Assembly (NCBI GenBank): GCA_945871455.1
Contig: CAMBXJ010000195.1
Coordinates: forward strand, 1-7,876
Origin: Asaia bogorensis
GTDB lineage: Bacteria > Pseudomonadota > Alphaproteobacteria > Acetobacterales > Acetobacteraceae
Length of the DNA: 7,876 nucleotides
Direction: 5' to 3'
Shown here: positions 1-6,880 of the stretch, piece by piece
Position numbering within the stretch: the first letter of the stretch is position 1
How the letters are laid out: every line of letters starts with the position of its first letter
Position numbers and translations under genes: made by a program
The notes under the pieces: model-generated
Database searches by the model: none
What the model was told of the DNA's origin: nothing
The model's input: the letters and a program-made list of their open reading frames with translations, nothing else

Positions 1-2915
1 CGCGAGGCATCAATTTCATCACCGCGCATGACGGGTTCACCCTGGCCGACCTCGTCGCCCACGCCCACAAGCACAACACCGCCAACGGCGAGGCCAACCG
101 CGACGGCACCGACGAGAATTTCAGTTGGAACCACGGCGCCGAGGGGCCATCCACCGACCCCGCGATCCTGCGCGCCCGCGCCCGCGACATCCGCGCCTTG
201 CTGGCCACCCTGCTGTTGTCTCGGGGTACGCCTATGCTGTCGATGGGCGACGAGTGCGGGCGGACCCAGGGCGGCAACAACAACGCCTATGCGCAGGACA
301 ACGAGACCGCCTGGTTCGATTGGGCTGGTCTCGACACGGGCCTCCGGGACTTCACCACCCGCCTGATCGCGCTGCGCCGGTCGCTGCCCTGCCTGCGCGG
401 TCCGCGGCCGCTGACCGGCGGGCCGGTGGACGAAACTTCGATCCCCGATGTCACCTGGCTGTCGCGAAACGCGCATTCCATGGCCGAGGCCGATTGGTGG
501 GACAGCGAACGTCGGACCCTCGTGGCGATGCTGCATGGCGCCGATCCGGGTGGAGATGGTTCCAATGGAACTTATGCGGATGCGGCCGATCCGGGCGGGA
601 CCAGACCGAACGGGGACACGGTGCTGGTGGTTCTGCACGCCGGTCGGGAGCCGGTCAGCCTCACCCTGCCCCTGCCACCGGCCGGGTCGCACTGGCGAGT
701 GGCGATCGACAGTGCCGAACCGGACCGGACCGGCGCTCTGGACCGCACCATCGCCGTCGCCGCCCGCTCGGTCCTGCTGCTTCGCGCCCACCCCGCGCCG
801 GCAATCGAACGCCGATCCGGCGTATCCTCGGACGCGCTGGAGCGCCTGGCCGCCAAGGCGGGCATCGCGGCATCCTGGTGGGACATGTCCGGACAGGAGC
901 ATCGGACCAGCGACGACACCAAGCGGGCATTGTTGACATCGATGCATCTGCCCTGCGCCACGTTGGGCGATTGGCGCGACAGTCTGCATCGGCTGACCGC
1001 GCCGCGGCCGCTTCCGATGGCGCTGACCACGATCATGGGCCAACCCATCCAGGTGCCGATCGGCCCGCTGCACCGCCCCACCTGGGTCACGCTGCGGTCG
1101 GAAGACGGGACCACCACCCGTTTCCCGACCTCTGGTATCCCGACCTCTGGCATCCCGACGGGCAGCATCCTGACGGCCGGCGGTGCGCTGACCTTGCCGC
1201 CTCCGCCGATGGGACGCCACCAACTGACCCTGGACGACGACACGGCGACGACCTGTCACCTGACCGTGGCGCCGGCGCGCTGCCATCTGCCGGATGAACT
1301 CGCGGCCGGACAGCGCCGATTCGGCATCGCCGCGCATCTCTATACGTTACGCGGCCGACAGGATCAGGGCATCGGCGATTTCTCCACCCTGGCGGAACTG
1401 GGCGAGGCCGCGGCGCGGGCGGGGGCGGCGGTGGTCGGGCTCAATCCGCTGCATGCCCTGTTTCCCGGCGACCGGTCCCGCGCCAGCCCCTATCACCCGT
1501 CGCATCGCGGCTTTCTCGACCCGATCTATATCGACATCGCCGCCCTGCTCGGCGCCACCCCCAGCGCGTTCGCGGCCCTGTCGGCCCCCGCAATGGTGGA
1601 TTATCCGGGCGTCTGGTCCGTGAAACAGCGCGCTCTGGAAGCCGCGTTCGCCGCCGGCGGCGCCGACGATCCCGCCCTGGACGCATTCATCGCGGCGGGT
1701 GGCGGACCTCTGCGCGATTTCGCCCGTTTCGAGGCCATCGCCGCCCACCGCGGCAGCACGCATTGGCGGGCCTGGCCCGCATCCCTGCGCCATCCCACGT
1801 CCCCCTGCGTCACCGCCTTCGCCGACCGGCACGCGCGCGCCATCCGGTTTGTCTGCTACATGCAGATGCTGGCCGACCGGCAATTGGGCCAGGCAGCGGC
1901 GCGATCCGTCGCCGCCGGTCTGTCGATCGGGCTTTACCGGGACCTCGCGGTCGGTTGCGCGCCCGATGGGGCCGAGGCCTGGGCCTGTCAGGACATGATG
2001 CTCGAAGGCGTGTCGGTGGGCGCGCCACCCGATCCCTTCGCCGCCGCCGGCCAGGTCTGGGGCCTGCCGCCGCCCGATCCGCTGGCGATGGCGCGCGACG
2101 GGTTCGCCGGGTTCGCCGCCCTGATAGCGGCCAATCTGCGCCACGCCGGCGCGTTGCGGATCGACCATGTGCTGGGCCTGCGCCGGTTGTTTCTGGTCCC
2201 CGAGGGCGCGCGCGGGTCCGAGGGCACCTACCTCGATTTTCCCTTCCACCATCTGCTGGGCCAACTGACCCTGGAAAGCGTCCGCGCCCGCTGCCTGATC
2301 GTGGGCGAGGACCTGGGCACCGTCCCCGACGGCATCCGCGACCGCCTGAACGAGGCCCGGGTCCTGTCCTACCGCGTGCTGTGGTTCGAACGGGACGGGC
2401 CAACCTTCCGTCCCCCCGCGACGTGGCCTTCCTTGGCGGCTGCCTGCGTATCCACCCACGACCTGCCGACTCTGGCAGGCTGGTGGAAGGGCGCCGACAT
2501 CGCCGAACAGCGCGATCTGGGCTTCCTTGACAACCAAACGGTCGAAACCGCCCGCCAGGAGCGCCAGACGGAAAAAGCGGCCCTGGTCGCCTTTGCGCGC
2601 GCGGAAGGCGTGGCGGACGATGCCGCCAGCCCCGACGCAATCGACCCACCTGACGCCGCCATGCATGCCCTGATTGCCGCCACACCCTGCGTTCTGGCCC
2701 TGGTGCAGGCCGACGACCTGGCGAGCGAGCCAATCGGCGTCAATCTTCCCGGCACGGACAGGGAGCGCCCCAACTGGCGCCGCCGCCTTCGGATGCCCGT
2801 AGAGGCGCTGTTCGGCTCCCCGGACACATCACCGGCCTTGACCGCCATGCGTTCGGCCGGTCGTGCCAACGGGCCGGCGTTGGTCATACCGCCCGACGGA
2901 GCCGATGACCCATAG
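1..2915 (+). CDS. GlgX-MalQ fusion: glycogen debranching enzyme C-terminus joined to 4-alpha-glucanotransferase (5' truncated)
   Basis: The frame is open from position 3 and its start lies upstream; 970 residues are visible. Residues 1 to about 262 match the C-terminal part of GlgX (GH13 debranching enzyme): TAHDGF, where Asp10 should be the third catalytic Asp, then a KHN-ANGE-NRDG-SWN stretch, GTPMLSMGDE, and NNNAYAQDN followed by a beta-rich tail. From about 277 a full MalQ (GH77) follows. It has the N-terminal LERLAAKAGI/WWD region, core start RFGIAAHLYTLRG near 439, SPYHPSHR at 495-502, nucleophile Asp721 in RIDHVLGL, acid/base Glu769 in VGEDLGTVP, Asp820 in STHDLP, and a late NLPGT/PNWRRRL motif. 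No stop, start or ribosome site separates the halves. GlgX trims branches from glycogen and MalQ disproportionates the released maltodextrins, so one cytoplasmic protein would couple the two steps. The GlgX nucleophile and acid/base are outside the window, so activity of that half cannot be judged. Confidence 0.95.
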   Translation, partial: RGINFITAHDGFTLADLVAHAHKHNTANGEANRDGTDENFSWNHGAEGPSTDPAILRARARDIRALLATLLLSRGTPMLSMGDECGRTQGGNNNAYAQDNETAWFDWAGLDTGLRDFTTRLIALRRSLPCLRGPRPLTGGPVDETSIPDVTWLSRNAHSMAEADWWDSERRTLVAMLHGADPGGDGSNGTYADAADPGGTRPNGDTVLVVLHAGREPVSLTLPLPPAGSHWRVAIDSAEPDRTGALDRTIAVAARSVLLLRAHPAPAIERRSGVSSDALERLAAKAGIAASWWDMSGQEHRTSDDTKRALLTSMHLPCATLGDWRDSLHRLTAPRPLPMALTTIMGQPIQVPIGPLHRPTWVTLRSEDGTTTRFPTSGIPTSGIPTGSILTAGGALTLPPPPMGRHQLTLDDDTATTCHLTVAPARCHLPDELAAGQRRFGIAAHLYTLRGRQDQGIGDFSTLAELGEAAARAGAAVVGLNPLHALFPGDRSRASPYHPSHRGFLDPIYIDIAALLGATPSAFAALSAPAMVDYPGVWSVKQRALEAAFAAGGADDPALDAFIAAGGGPLRDFARFEAIAAHRGSTHWRAWPASLRHPTSPCVTAFADRHARAIRFVCYMQMLADRQLGQAAARSVAAGLSIGLYRDLAVGCAPDGAEAWACQDMMLEGVSVGAPPDPFAAAGQVWGLPPPDPLAMARDGFAGFAALIAANLRHAGALRIDHVLGLRRLFLVPEGARGSEGTYLDFPFHHLLGQLTLESVRARCLIVGEDLGTVPDGIRDRLNEARVLSYRVLWFERDGPTFRPPATWPSLAAACVSTHDLPTLAGWWKGADIAEQRDLGFLDNQTVETARQERQTEKAALVAFARAEGVADDAASPDAIDPPDAAMHALIAATPCVLALVQADDLASEPIGVNLPGTDRERPNWRRRLRMPVEALFGSPDTSPALTAMRSAGRANGPALVIPPDGADDP
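1123..1182 (+). repeat. 15-base tandem repeat, about four units, inside the MalQ N-terminal region
   Basis: Units start at 1123, 1138, 1153 and 1168. The first two differ at one base of 15 (tcccgacctctggta and tcccgacctctggca). Units 3 and 4 are degenerate, each about 10-11 of 15 identical to its neighbour. In frame they encode a five-residue period, FPTSG-IPTSG-IPTGS-ILTAG. The repeat lies between the N-terminal MalQ segment and the catalytic core, in what looks like a surface loop. Because the period is a multiple of three, copy changes would keep the frame. Confidence 0.8.
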
Positions 2916-2953
2916 GCGGCGGCGCACCGACAGTGCCGGACTCCGGCCGCATC

Positions 2954-3748
2954 TCAGATTGCAAGCATGAAATCGAGCATCATCTCCTGCACGGCGGTGA
3001 CCATTTGCGCGCCATCCGCCGTGGCGCACCCCGCCGCTCGGGCGGCACGCAACAGCGGCGTGGTCCCATGTCCGGCGATCACGTCGCCCACAAACATGGA
3101 AGCGGTCAGCAAATGCACCGCGACGGGCAACTTGTCCGCGCGCCCCAGGCCCATCGGGGTCGCGTTGCACACCATGTCGCAGCCGGTCGGATCCGGCGGA
3201 CCGGCGGCGATGCGCCCGCGGCCCAGGTCCGACAGAAGCGCGATCAGATGGGCGACGCGCGCGCCGTCCGTGTCATGCACGATCAGTTCCCGGACCCCGG
3301 CCTCCAGCAGCGTGACGGCGATGGCGCTGCCCGCCCCGCCGGCGCCAACCAGCAGCACCCGCGCGCCTTCCGGTCGCGCGCCCTGGTCTGTCTGCGCTTT
3401 CACGAAAGCGAGGCCATCGAGCATGTCGCCATGCCAGGAGCCGTCCTTGTTGCGGCGCATGACGCTCACCACCCCCAGCAGCCTCGCCCGATCCGACGCG
3501 GTGGCACAATACGCGAATGCCGCGGATTTATGCGGCATGGTGATCAGGAGACCGTCGATATTCGGCACCAGGGAGAGCCCCTGCATGACACTATCCAGGC
3601 TTCCCTCCGGCACCTGCATCGGCACGCAGACACAGTTGTGGCCCCTGGCCGCGAAACCGTCGGTCAGTTGTCGCGGCGATTTAACGAAGACGATCGGGTC
3701 GCCGATGATCGGAAACAGCCGGGTCTCGCCGCTGAACGTTTCGAGCAT
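2954..3748 (-). CDS. Shikimate dehydrogenase-family (AroE-like) NAD(P)-dependent oxidoreductase, divergent substrate site
   Basis: The protein has 264 residues, the normal AroE length. The ATG at 3748 is chosen because AGGAGG lies 7 bases before it; an upstream in-frame TTG at 3874 would add 42 residues unlike the family. The N-terminal substrate domain has IIGDPIVFVKSP (14-25), ITMPHK with catalytic Lys74, and GDMLDG with catalytic Asp111. The nucleotide-binding domain has VGAGGAG (134-140), then IVHDTD, where Asp159/Asp161 after strand 2 suggest NAD rather than NADP. NATPMG (195-200), TPLL (230-233) and Gln254 are further family marks. Several positions that hold shikimate in E. coli AroE are changed: the first Ser of the SxS pair is Val22, the NVT Asn is Leu68, the VNT Asn is Ser95 and the NTDG Thr is Leu110. 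I infer oxidation or reduction of a different hydroxy/keto substrate rather than the aromatic amino acid pathway. Quinate-type or RifI-like roles are possible but unproven. Confidence 0.85.
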   Translation of the reverse strand: MLETFSGETRLFPIIGDPIVFVKSPRQLTDGFAARGHNCVCVPMQVPEGSLDSVMQGLSLVPNIDGLLITMPHKSAAFAYCATASDRARLLGVVSVMRRNKDGSWHGDMLDGLAFVKAQTDQGARPEGARVLLVGAGGAGSAIAVTLLEAGVRELIVHDTDGARVAHLIALLSDLGRGRIAAGPPDPTGCDMVCNATPMGLGRADKLPVAVHLLTASMFVGDVIAGHGTTPLLRAARAAGCATADGAQMVTAVQEMMLDFMLAI

Positions 3749-4009
3749 GTGCGTCCCTCCTATTTTTTCAGGCATTGATGGCCGACATGGAAACGATGCC
3801 GTCAAAACGAGCGGAACCCGGTCATCACCGCTGTCCGATGCGACAATACGATATGCGGCCTTGATGCCAAACAATGGCTCTCCAGCCAGGGGGGCGCCGA
3901 ACCAGGACCGTGACAGACCAATCGCCAGACACGGGTCCGGCGCCTGTGGGCCTGTCCCCGACGCGACGATGCCCTATTGTGATCTCGGGCGTACAGGAAA
4001 GAGACACGC
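3749..4009. promoter_or_regulatory. Divergent intergenic control region between the AroE-like gene and the DehI-like/cupin unit
   Basis: These 261 bases separate two genes transcribed away from each other, so promoters for both should lie here. Candidate elements are weak. On the minus strand there is a TTGACG (3800-3805) resembling a -35 box, with no good -10 box at the right distance. On the plus strand TATTGT (3975-3980), 29 bases before the DehI-like ATG, could be a -10 box but has no convincing -35. The leader of the DehI-like gene carries a modest AGGAAAGAG ribosome site. I see no clear operator palindrome. Confidence 0.4.
3756..3761 (-). promoter_or_regulatory. Shine-Dalgarno site that fixes the AroE-like start
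   Basis: On the minus strand the sequence reads AGGAGG, then 7 bases, then ATG at 3748-3746. This is a near-perfect ribosome-binding site. It argues against the longer in-frame TTG start at 3874, which has no conserved sequence behind it. Confidence 0.85.
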
Positions 4010-4867
4010 ATGAGCGATCCAGTCGCGGCGGTGACCGAGGCAGAGGCCACCGGCGAGATCGCGTCGATCTTCGCCGACATTCGCGCGGTGTACGGCGTCA
4101 GCGTCGTCAACCTCGTCTGGCGGCATCTGGCGACAATTCCGGGCGCGCTGCCCTGGGCCTGGGGCACGCTGCGCCCGCTTTACGTCGCGGGCATTATCGC
4201 CGAGGAAGCCGACGCCCTGCGGGCCGCGCGCAGGCTGCCAGTCATTCCAATGGTGCCAGCCGAGGTTTTCGCCGCCGTTGGGCTTGGCCCGGACGACATG
4301 GCCCGGATCGGCACCGTGCTGGACGCCTATGAGCGGACCAATCCGATGGCGCTCGTGGCGCTTTCGGTGCTGGAGCGGCATCTGGCCGATCCACCCGAAC
4401 CAACCGCCGGTGCTCGCCCCCGGATACCGCCAATCCGACAGGCGGATGGCGAACTGAACCTGCCGCCGCTGTTGCGGCTGGACCAGATGGCGCCGATGAC
4501 CGCGGCGCTCGTCCCGCGGTTGAACCGGATCGGCGCGGTTGGGACCGATCCCGTGCTGGCCAGCATGTATCGCAACCTGGCGCACTGGCCGGCCTATCTG
4601 GGGCTGGCGTGGACGCTTCTGGCGCCGTTGGACGCGGAGGGGCGCCTGTCCGCGGCCATCGCCGATACGCTCGCCACCGCACGGATGCGCGCCCAGGCGA
4701 TCGCCGAACGCGAACCGGCGCCGCTCGCGGCCTTGCCGGCGCGGCAGCGCCCGGACGTCGCGGCGGCGATCGGGCGTTTTACCGGCGATGCGATCTGCCG
4801 CATGGCGGTGATTTGCGGCATCCTGCGCGGCGCGGGTATTGGTGCCGGACTGCCGGTTTCTACGTAG
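4010..4867 (+). CDS. DehI-family protein (group I 2-haloacid dehalogenase fold), catalytic Asp apparently replaced
   Basis: The protein has 285 residues, close to the roughly 295 of Pseudomonas putida DehI. It shows the family's internal pseudo-repeat: GEIASIFADIR...RHLATIPGALPWAW (15-51) and RLDQMAP...YRNLAHWPAYLGLAW, the latter starting at 156. DehI enzymes remove halide from D- and L-2-haloalkanoic acids by activated-water attack. Aligned by eye to DehI as I remember it, Asn114 (here Asn111 in TNP) and Ser188 (Ser185) are kept. The water-activating Asp189 falls on Met186, Trp34 on Val32 and Phe37 on Leu35. The fold assignment is therefore good, but dehalogenase activity is doubtful and I would not name it a dehalogenase. 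No signal peptide is visible, so it should be cytoplasmic. The ATG at 4010 follows AGGAAAGAG at a usual distance. The cupin gene begins 26 bases after its stop, so the two probably share a transcript. Confidence 0.75.
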   Translation: MSDPVAAVTEAEATGEIASIFADIRAVYGVSVVNLVWRHLATIPGALPWAWGTLRPLYVAGIIAEEADALRAARRLPVIPMVPAEVFAAVGLGPDDMARIGTVLDAYERTNPMALVALSVLERHLADPPEPTAGARPRIPPIRQADGELNLPPLLRLDQMAPMTAALVPRLNRIGAVGTDPVLASMYRNLAHWPAYLGLAWTLLAPLDAEGRLSAAIADTLATARMRAQAIAEREPAPLAALPARQRPDVAAAIGRFTGDAICRMAVICGILRGAGIGAGLPVST

Positions 4868-4893
4868 CTTCAGAAACCGACAGGAGGACACCG

Positions 4894-5580
4894 ATGCATT
4901 TGAACGCGGATTTCAGTCAACGCGCGGCGGTCCATGCGGGCAGCCTGGATTGGGTGCCATCCCCCATGGCGGGCGTGCATCGACGCATGCTCGACCGAGT
5001 CGGCGCGGAAGTGGCGCGCGCCACGTCCATCGTCCGCTACGCACCCGCCAGCCACTTCTCCCCACATGTTCACGACGGCGGCGAGGAGTTCCTGGTCCTG
5101 GACGGCGTGTTTCAGGATGAACATGGCGACTATCCGCCGGGCAGCTATGTCCGCAACCCGCCGACCTCGCGCCACACGCCCGGGTCGGCCGCGGGCTGCA
5201 CCATTTTCGTGAAACTCTGGCAGTTCGATCCGGCGGACCGGACGCCGGTCCGGTTGGCGACCGACCGGGCGGCCTTCACACCGGATCCGGACCGACCAGC
5301 CGTAACCATCCTGCCGCTGTTCAAGGATGGGGTGGAAGATGTTCGGCTGGAAGAATGGGCGCCCCGGACGCGGGTAGAGATCGCGGCGCCTGGCGGGCTG
5401 GAGTTGCTGGTTCTGGCGGGATCATTCGACGTGGGCGGCGAGCCTTTCGTGGCACAGTCCTGGCTGCGCCTGCCGCCAGGATCGGTGTTCGTCGGCGCGT
5501 CCGGTCCATCCGGCTGCCGGGTCTGGGCGAAATCCGGTCACCTCGCCGCCATGCCCGCCCCCCCCGGACCAGGCCGATAG
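4894..5580 (+). CDS. ChrR-type bicupin protein, one intact metal site
   Basis: The protein has 228 residues. The ATG at 4894 is set by AGGAGG (4882-4887) 6 bases upstream; longer in-frame readings run back into the DehI-like gene. The first cupin domain (about 40-120) has the two family motifs: FSPHVHDGGEEFLVLDG with ligands His58, His60 and Glu64 or Glu65, then YPPGSYVRNPP followed by His94. This HxH...E...H set normally binds Zn, Fe or Mn. It resembles the C-terminal cupin of the anti-sigma factor ChrR, but the ChrR sigma-binding N-terminus is absent. The second half (about 140-215) repeats the beta-barrel pattern (LELLVLAGSF, LRLPPGSVF) but lacks the histidines, so it looks metal-free and structural. 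The tight spacing after the DehI-like gene suggests a linked role, perhaps a small-molecule dioxygenase, isomerase or hydrolase. The substrate cannot be read from sequence. Confidence 0.85.
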   Translation: MHLNADFSQRAAVHAGSLDWVPSPMAGVHRRMLDRVGAEVARATSIVRYAPASHFSPHVHDGGEEFLVLDGVFQDEHGDYPPGSYVRNPPTSRHTPGSAAGCTIFVKLWQFDPADRTPVRLATDRAAFTPDPDRPAVTILPLFKDGVEDVRLEEWAPRTRVEIAAPGGLELLVLAGSFDVGGEPFVAQSWLRLPPGSVFVGASGPSGCRVWAKSGHLAAMPAPPGPGR

Positions 5581-6722
5581 CCCCGCGCTCGGCCGATCGC
5601 TGCGTAATGATCGAAAAACGTGCGATAATCACCTTGTGATACTTCAAAACCGGCGAGCGGATACTGATTGGCATACCACCTTGCATCGAATGGCGTGGGC
5701 AGGCGTCCTTCCTCGATGCCGTTCAGACCGTAATGATATCGCGCGAATGATCGTCCCTGCGATTCGGCGACCGCGGCCACGTCGGGATAGGTTCGCAGGT
5801 AATAGTCTTCGTCGAATGTTTCGAGCAGGTCCTCCTTTGACGGAGCAAACCGCGGCGCTTCGTCGATCTGTCGCCGCAAAACGTCATGCGACACCTGCCG
5901 CCAGTACGGCGCGATCCGCCGATGCGGTGCCGCATGTTGTTCGAACGGCACCGCATAGTTGATCGGAAACAAGGTAAATTTGAATCGTTTGTCGCCGAAT
6001 GGCAGCAGAAACACATCCGGCATCTGCAACGGATTGAACAGGCCGTTGACCGCCATGTAGATATTCTCGAGATCACGCGACAACCATGCCGCCACCCACA
6101 TGTAGGTAGAGACGCCAACAACGACATTTTTCGACTGGCGGATCGTCTCGAAATCGACCAGCGGATCGTCCTGCGGATCGCGATACACGGCGTCGGGGAA
6201 CGCCGCCCGGATACGGTCCATATAGTAATTCGGGAAGGTCTGCCCGATGAAGACCGGCGTCAGGCCGGTCATATCGACGATATCGCGGTAGAATTCGACC
6301 GGGGTCAGAACGTAATCGGGATGCGGCGCGCCGAGGATGTCTTCGGCACGGATCGGGCAGACCAGATATTCCGGTCCATAGCCCATGTTCCTGCCGAAGG
6401 GCGACACGAACACGTCGTGATAGCGTTCCGCCGGCAGCAGGTTTTCCATTCTCTGGCCGAATCCCCGCCATTCGACCCGCGCGATCTCCCCGGACTGCAT
6501 CCTTGCGGCGAGGCCCGGCAGATCGATATGCTGATTGCGGGTTTCGCGGACGATGGTCCCCGGGGTGTGGAACGGGGGATGGTCGATCTTCCAGCCCGGT
6601 ATGCTGATGTTCGAAATCCGGCAGCCGGGCACCATATCCGCGAATTTCAGCGCGACCATGTATTCGATCATCAGGTTGCCCATCCGTCCCAACGGGGTCA
6701 GATGAAAGACGGGGGCGGCCAT
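5538..6722 (-). CDS. Putative GT11-like glycosyltransferase with C-terminal DYYL/YPDVA-type repeats
   Basis: The protein is 394 residues from the ATG at 6722. That start is preceded by GGAG with a 9-base gap and puts the conserved PLGRMGN near the N-terminus. An ATG at 6737 or a TTG at 6752 are alternatives. Residues 10-22 (PLGRMGNLMIEYM) resemble the N-terminal motif of GT11-type fucosyltransferases (GxxGNxxFQY). VVGVSTYMWVAAWLS, around 200-215, resembles their SxSSFSWWAAWL motif. This is pattern recognition by eye, so the family is tentative. Two copies of a repeat follow at 303-344 (FDEDYYLRTYPDVA...HYGLNGIEEGRLP) and 345 to about 384 (FDARWYANQYP...HYAAIGRARGYRP). I know this repeat from glycosyltransferase and surface-polysaccharide proteins of alphaproteobacteria. 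No signal peptide or membrane segment is seen, so it is probably cytosolic. Parts of the gene are clearly poorer in GC than neighbours: by hand, 5941-6000 is near 45% and 6241-6300 near 58%. It stands alone, with no other polysaccharide genes in view. Confidence 0.6.
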   Translation of the reverse strand: MAAPVFHLTPLGRMGNLMIEYMVALKFADMVPGCRISNISIPGWKIDHPPFHTPGTIVRETRNQHIDLPGLAARMQSGEIARVEWRGFGQRMENLLPAERYHDVFVSPFGRNMGYGPEYLVCPIRAEDILGAPHPDYVLTPVEFYRDIVDMTGLTPVFIGQTFPNYYMDRIRAAFPDAVYRDPQDDPLVDFETIRQSKNVVVGVSTYMWVAAWLSRDLENIYMAVNGLFNPLQMPDVFLLPFGDKRFKFTLFPINYAVPFEQHAAPHRRIAPYWRQVSHDVLRRQIDEAPRFAPSKEDLLETFDEDYYLRTYPDVAAVAESQGRSFARYHYGLNGIEEGRLPTPFDARWYANQYPLAGFEVSQGDYRTFFDHYAAIGRARGYRPGPGGAGMAAR

Positions 6723-6752
6723 TCCTGCACGCTCCATCGCTCTGGCGTACAA

Positions 6753-6880
6753 AACCCATAATCGGTTCCGGGACCTGTGTCATTCCCGGCGGATTGGACC
6801 GCCATTCGCCGCATGCCCCCACGCCACGCCCGAAAATCCGTGCTACATGCAACGCCACAAAATCCGCACGGAGGGACCAA
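6753..6880. promoter_or_regulatory. Divergent intergenic region between the glycosyltransferase-like gene and the Bug protein gene
   Basis: This short spacer separates two divergent genes and so should carry promoters for both; if the glycosyltransferase starts at 6722 it extends down to 6723. I see no convincing -35/-10 pair on either strand. A small inverted repeat, GGCGG (6788-6792) and CCGCC (6799-6803) with a 6-base loop, is the only symmetric element noticed, and at this GC content it may be chance. A ribosome site, GGAGGG (6870-6875), precedes the Bug ATG by 5 bases. Confidence 0.35.

Noticed and set aside
1347..2666. Long open frame on the minus strand opposite MalQ (439 codons)
   Set aside because: It lies wholly antisense to a strongly conserved enzyme. 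Its composition is the Gly/Arg/Ala-rich kind produced by shadow frames in high-GC genes, and it has no recognisable domain.
2935..2947. Hairpin GCCGG-ACT-CCGGC between the convergent GlgX-MalQ and AroE-like genes as a bidirectional terminator
   Set aside because: The stem is only 5 bp and no T-run follows on either strand, so there is not enough to call an intrinsic terminator in such GC-rich DNA.
2933..4013. Open frames on the plus strand across the AroE-like gene
   Set aside because: They are shadows of the minus-strand oxidoreductase, which has conserved motifs and a good ribosome site. The plus-strand translations show no family pattern.
4010..4867. Calling the gene a functional 2-haloacid dehalogenase
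   Set aside because: The position expected to hold the catalytic Asp is Met in my alignment, so only family membership is supported.
4609..4893. Longer cupin frame starting inside the DehI-like gene
   Set aside because: The added residues are Arg/Ala/Gly-rich and out of frame with the DehI-like protein. The ATG at 4894 has a textbook AGGAGG.
6794..6880. N-terminal extension of the Bug protein from an ATG at 6794
   Set aside because: It would bury the twin-arginine signal 29 residues inside the protein and ignore the GGAGGG ribosome site just before 6881.
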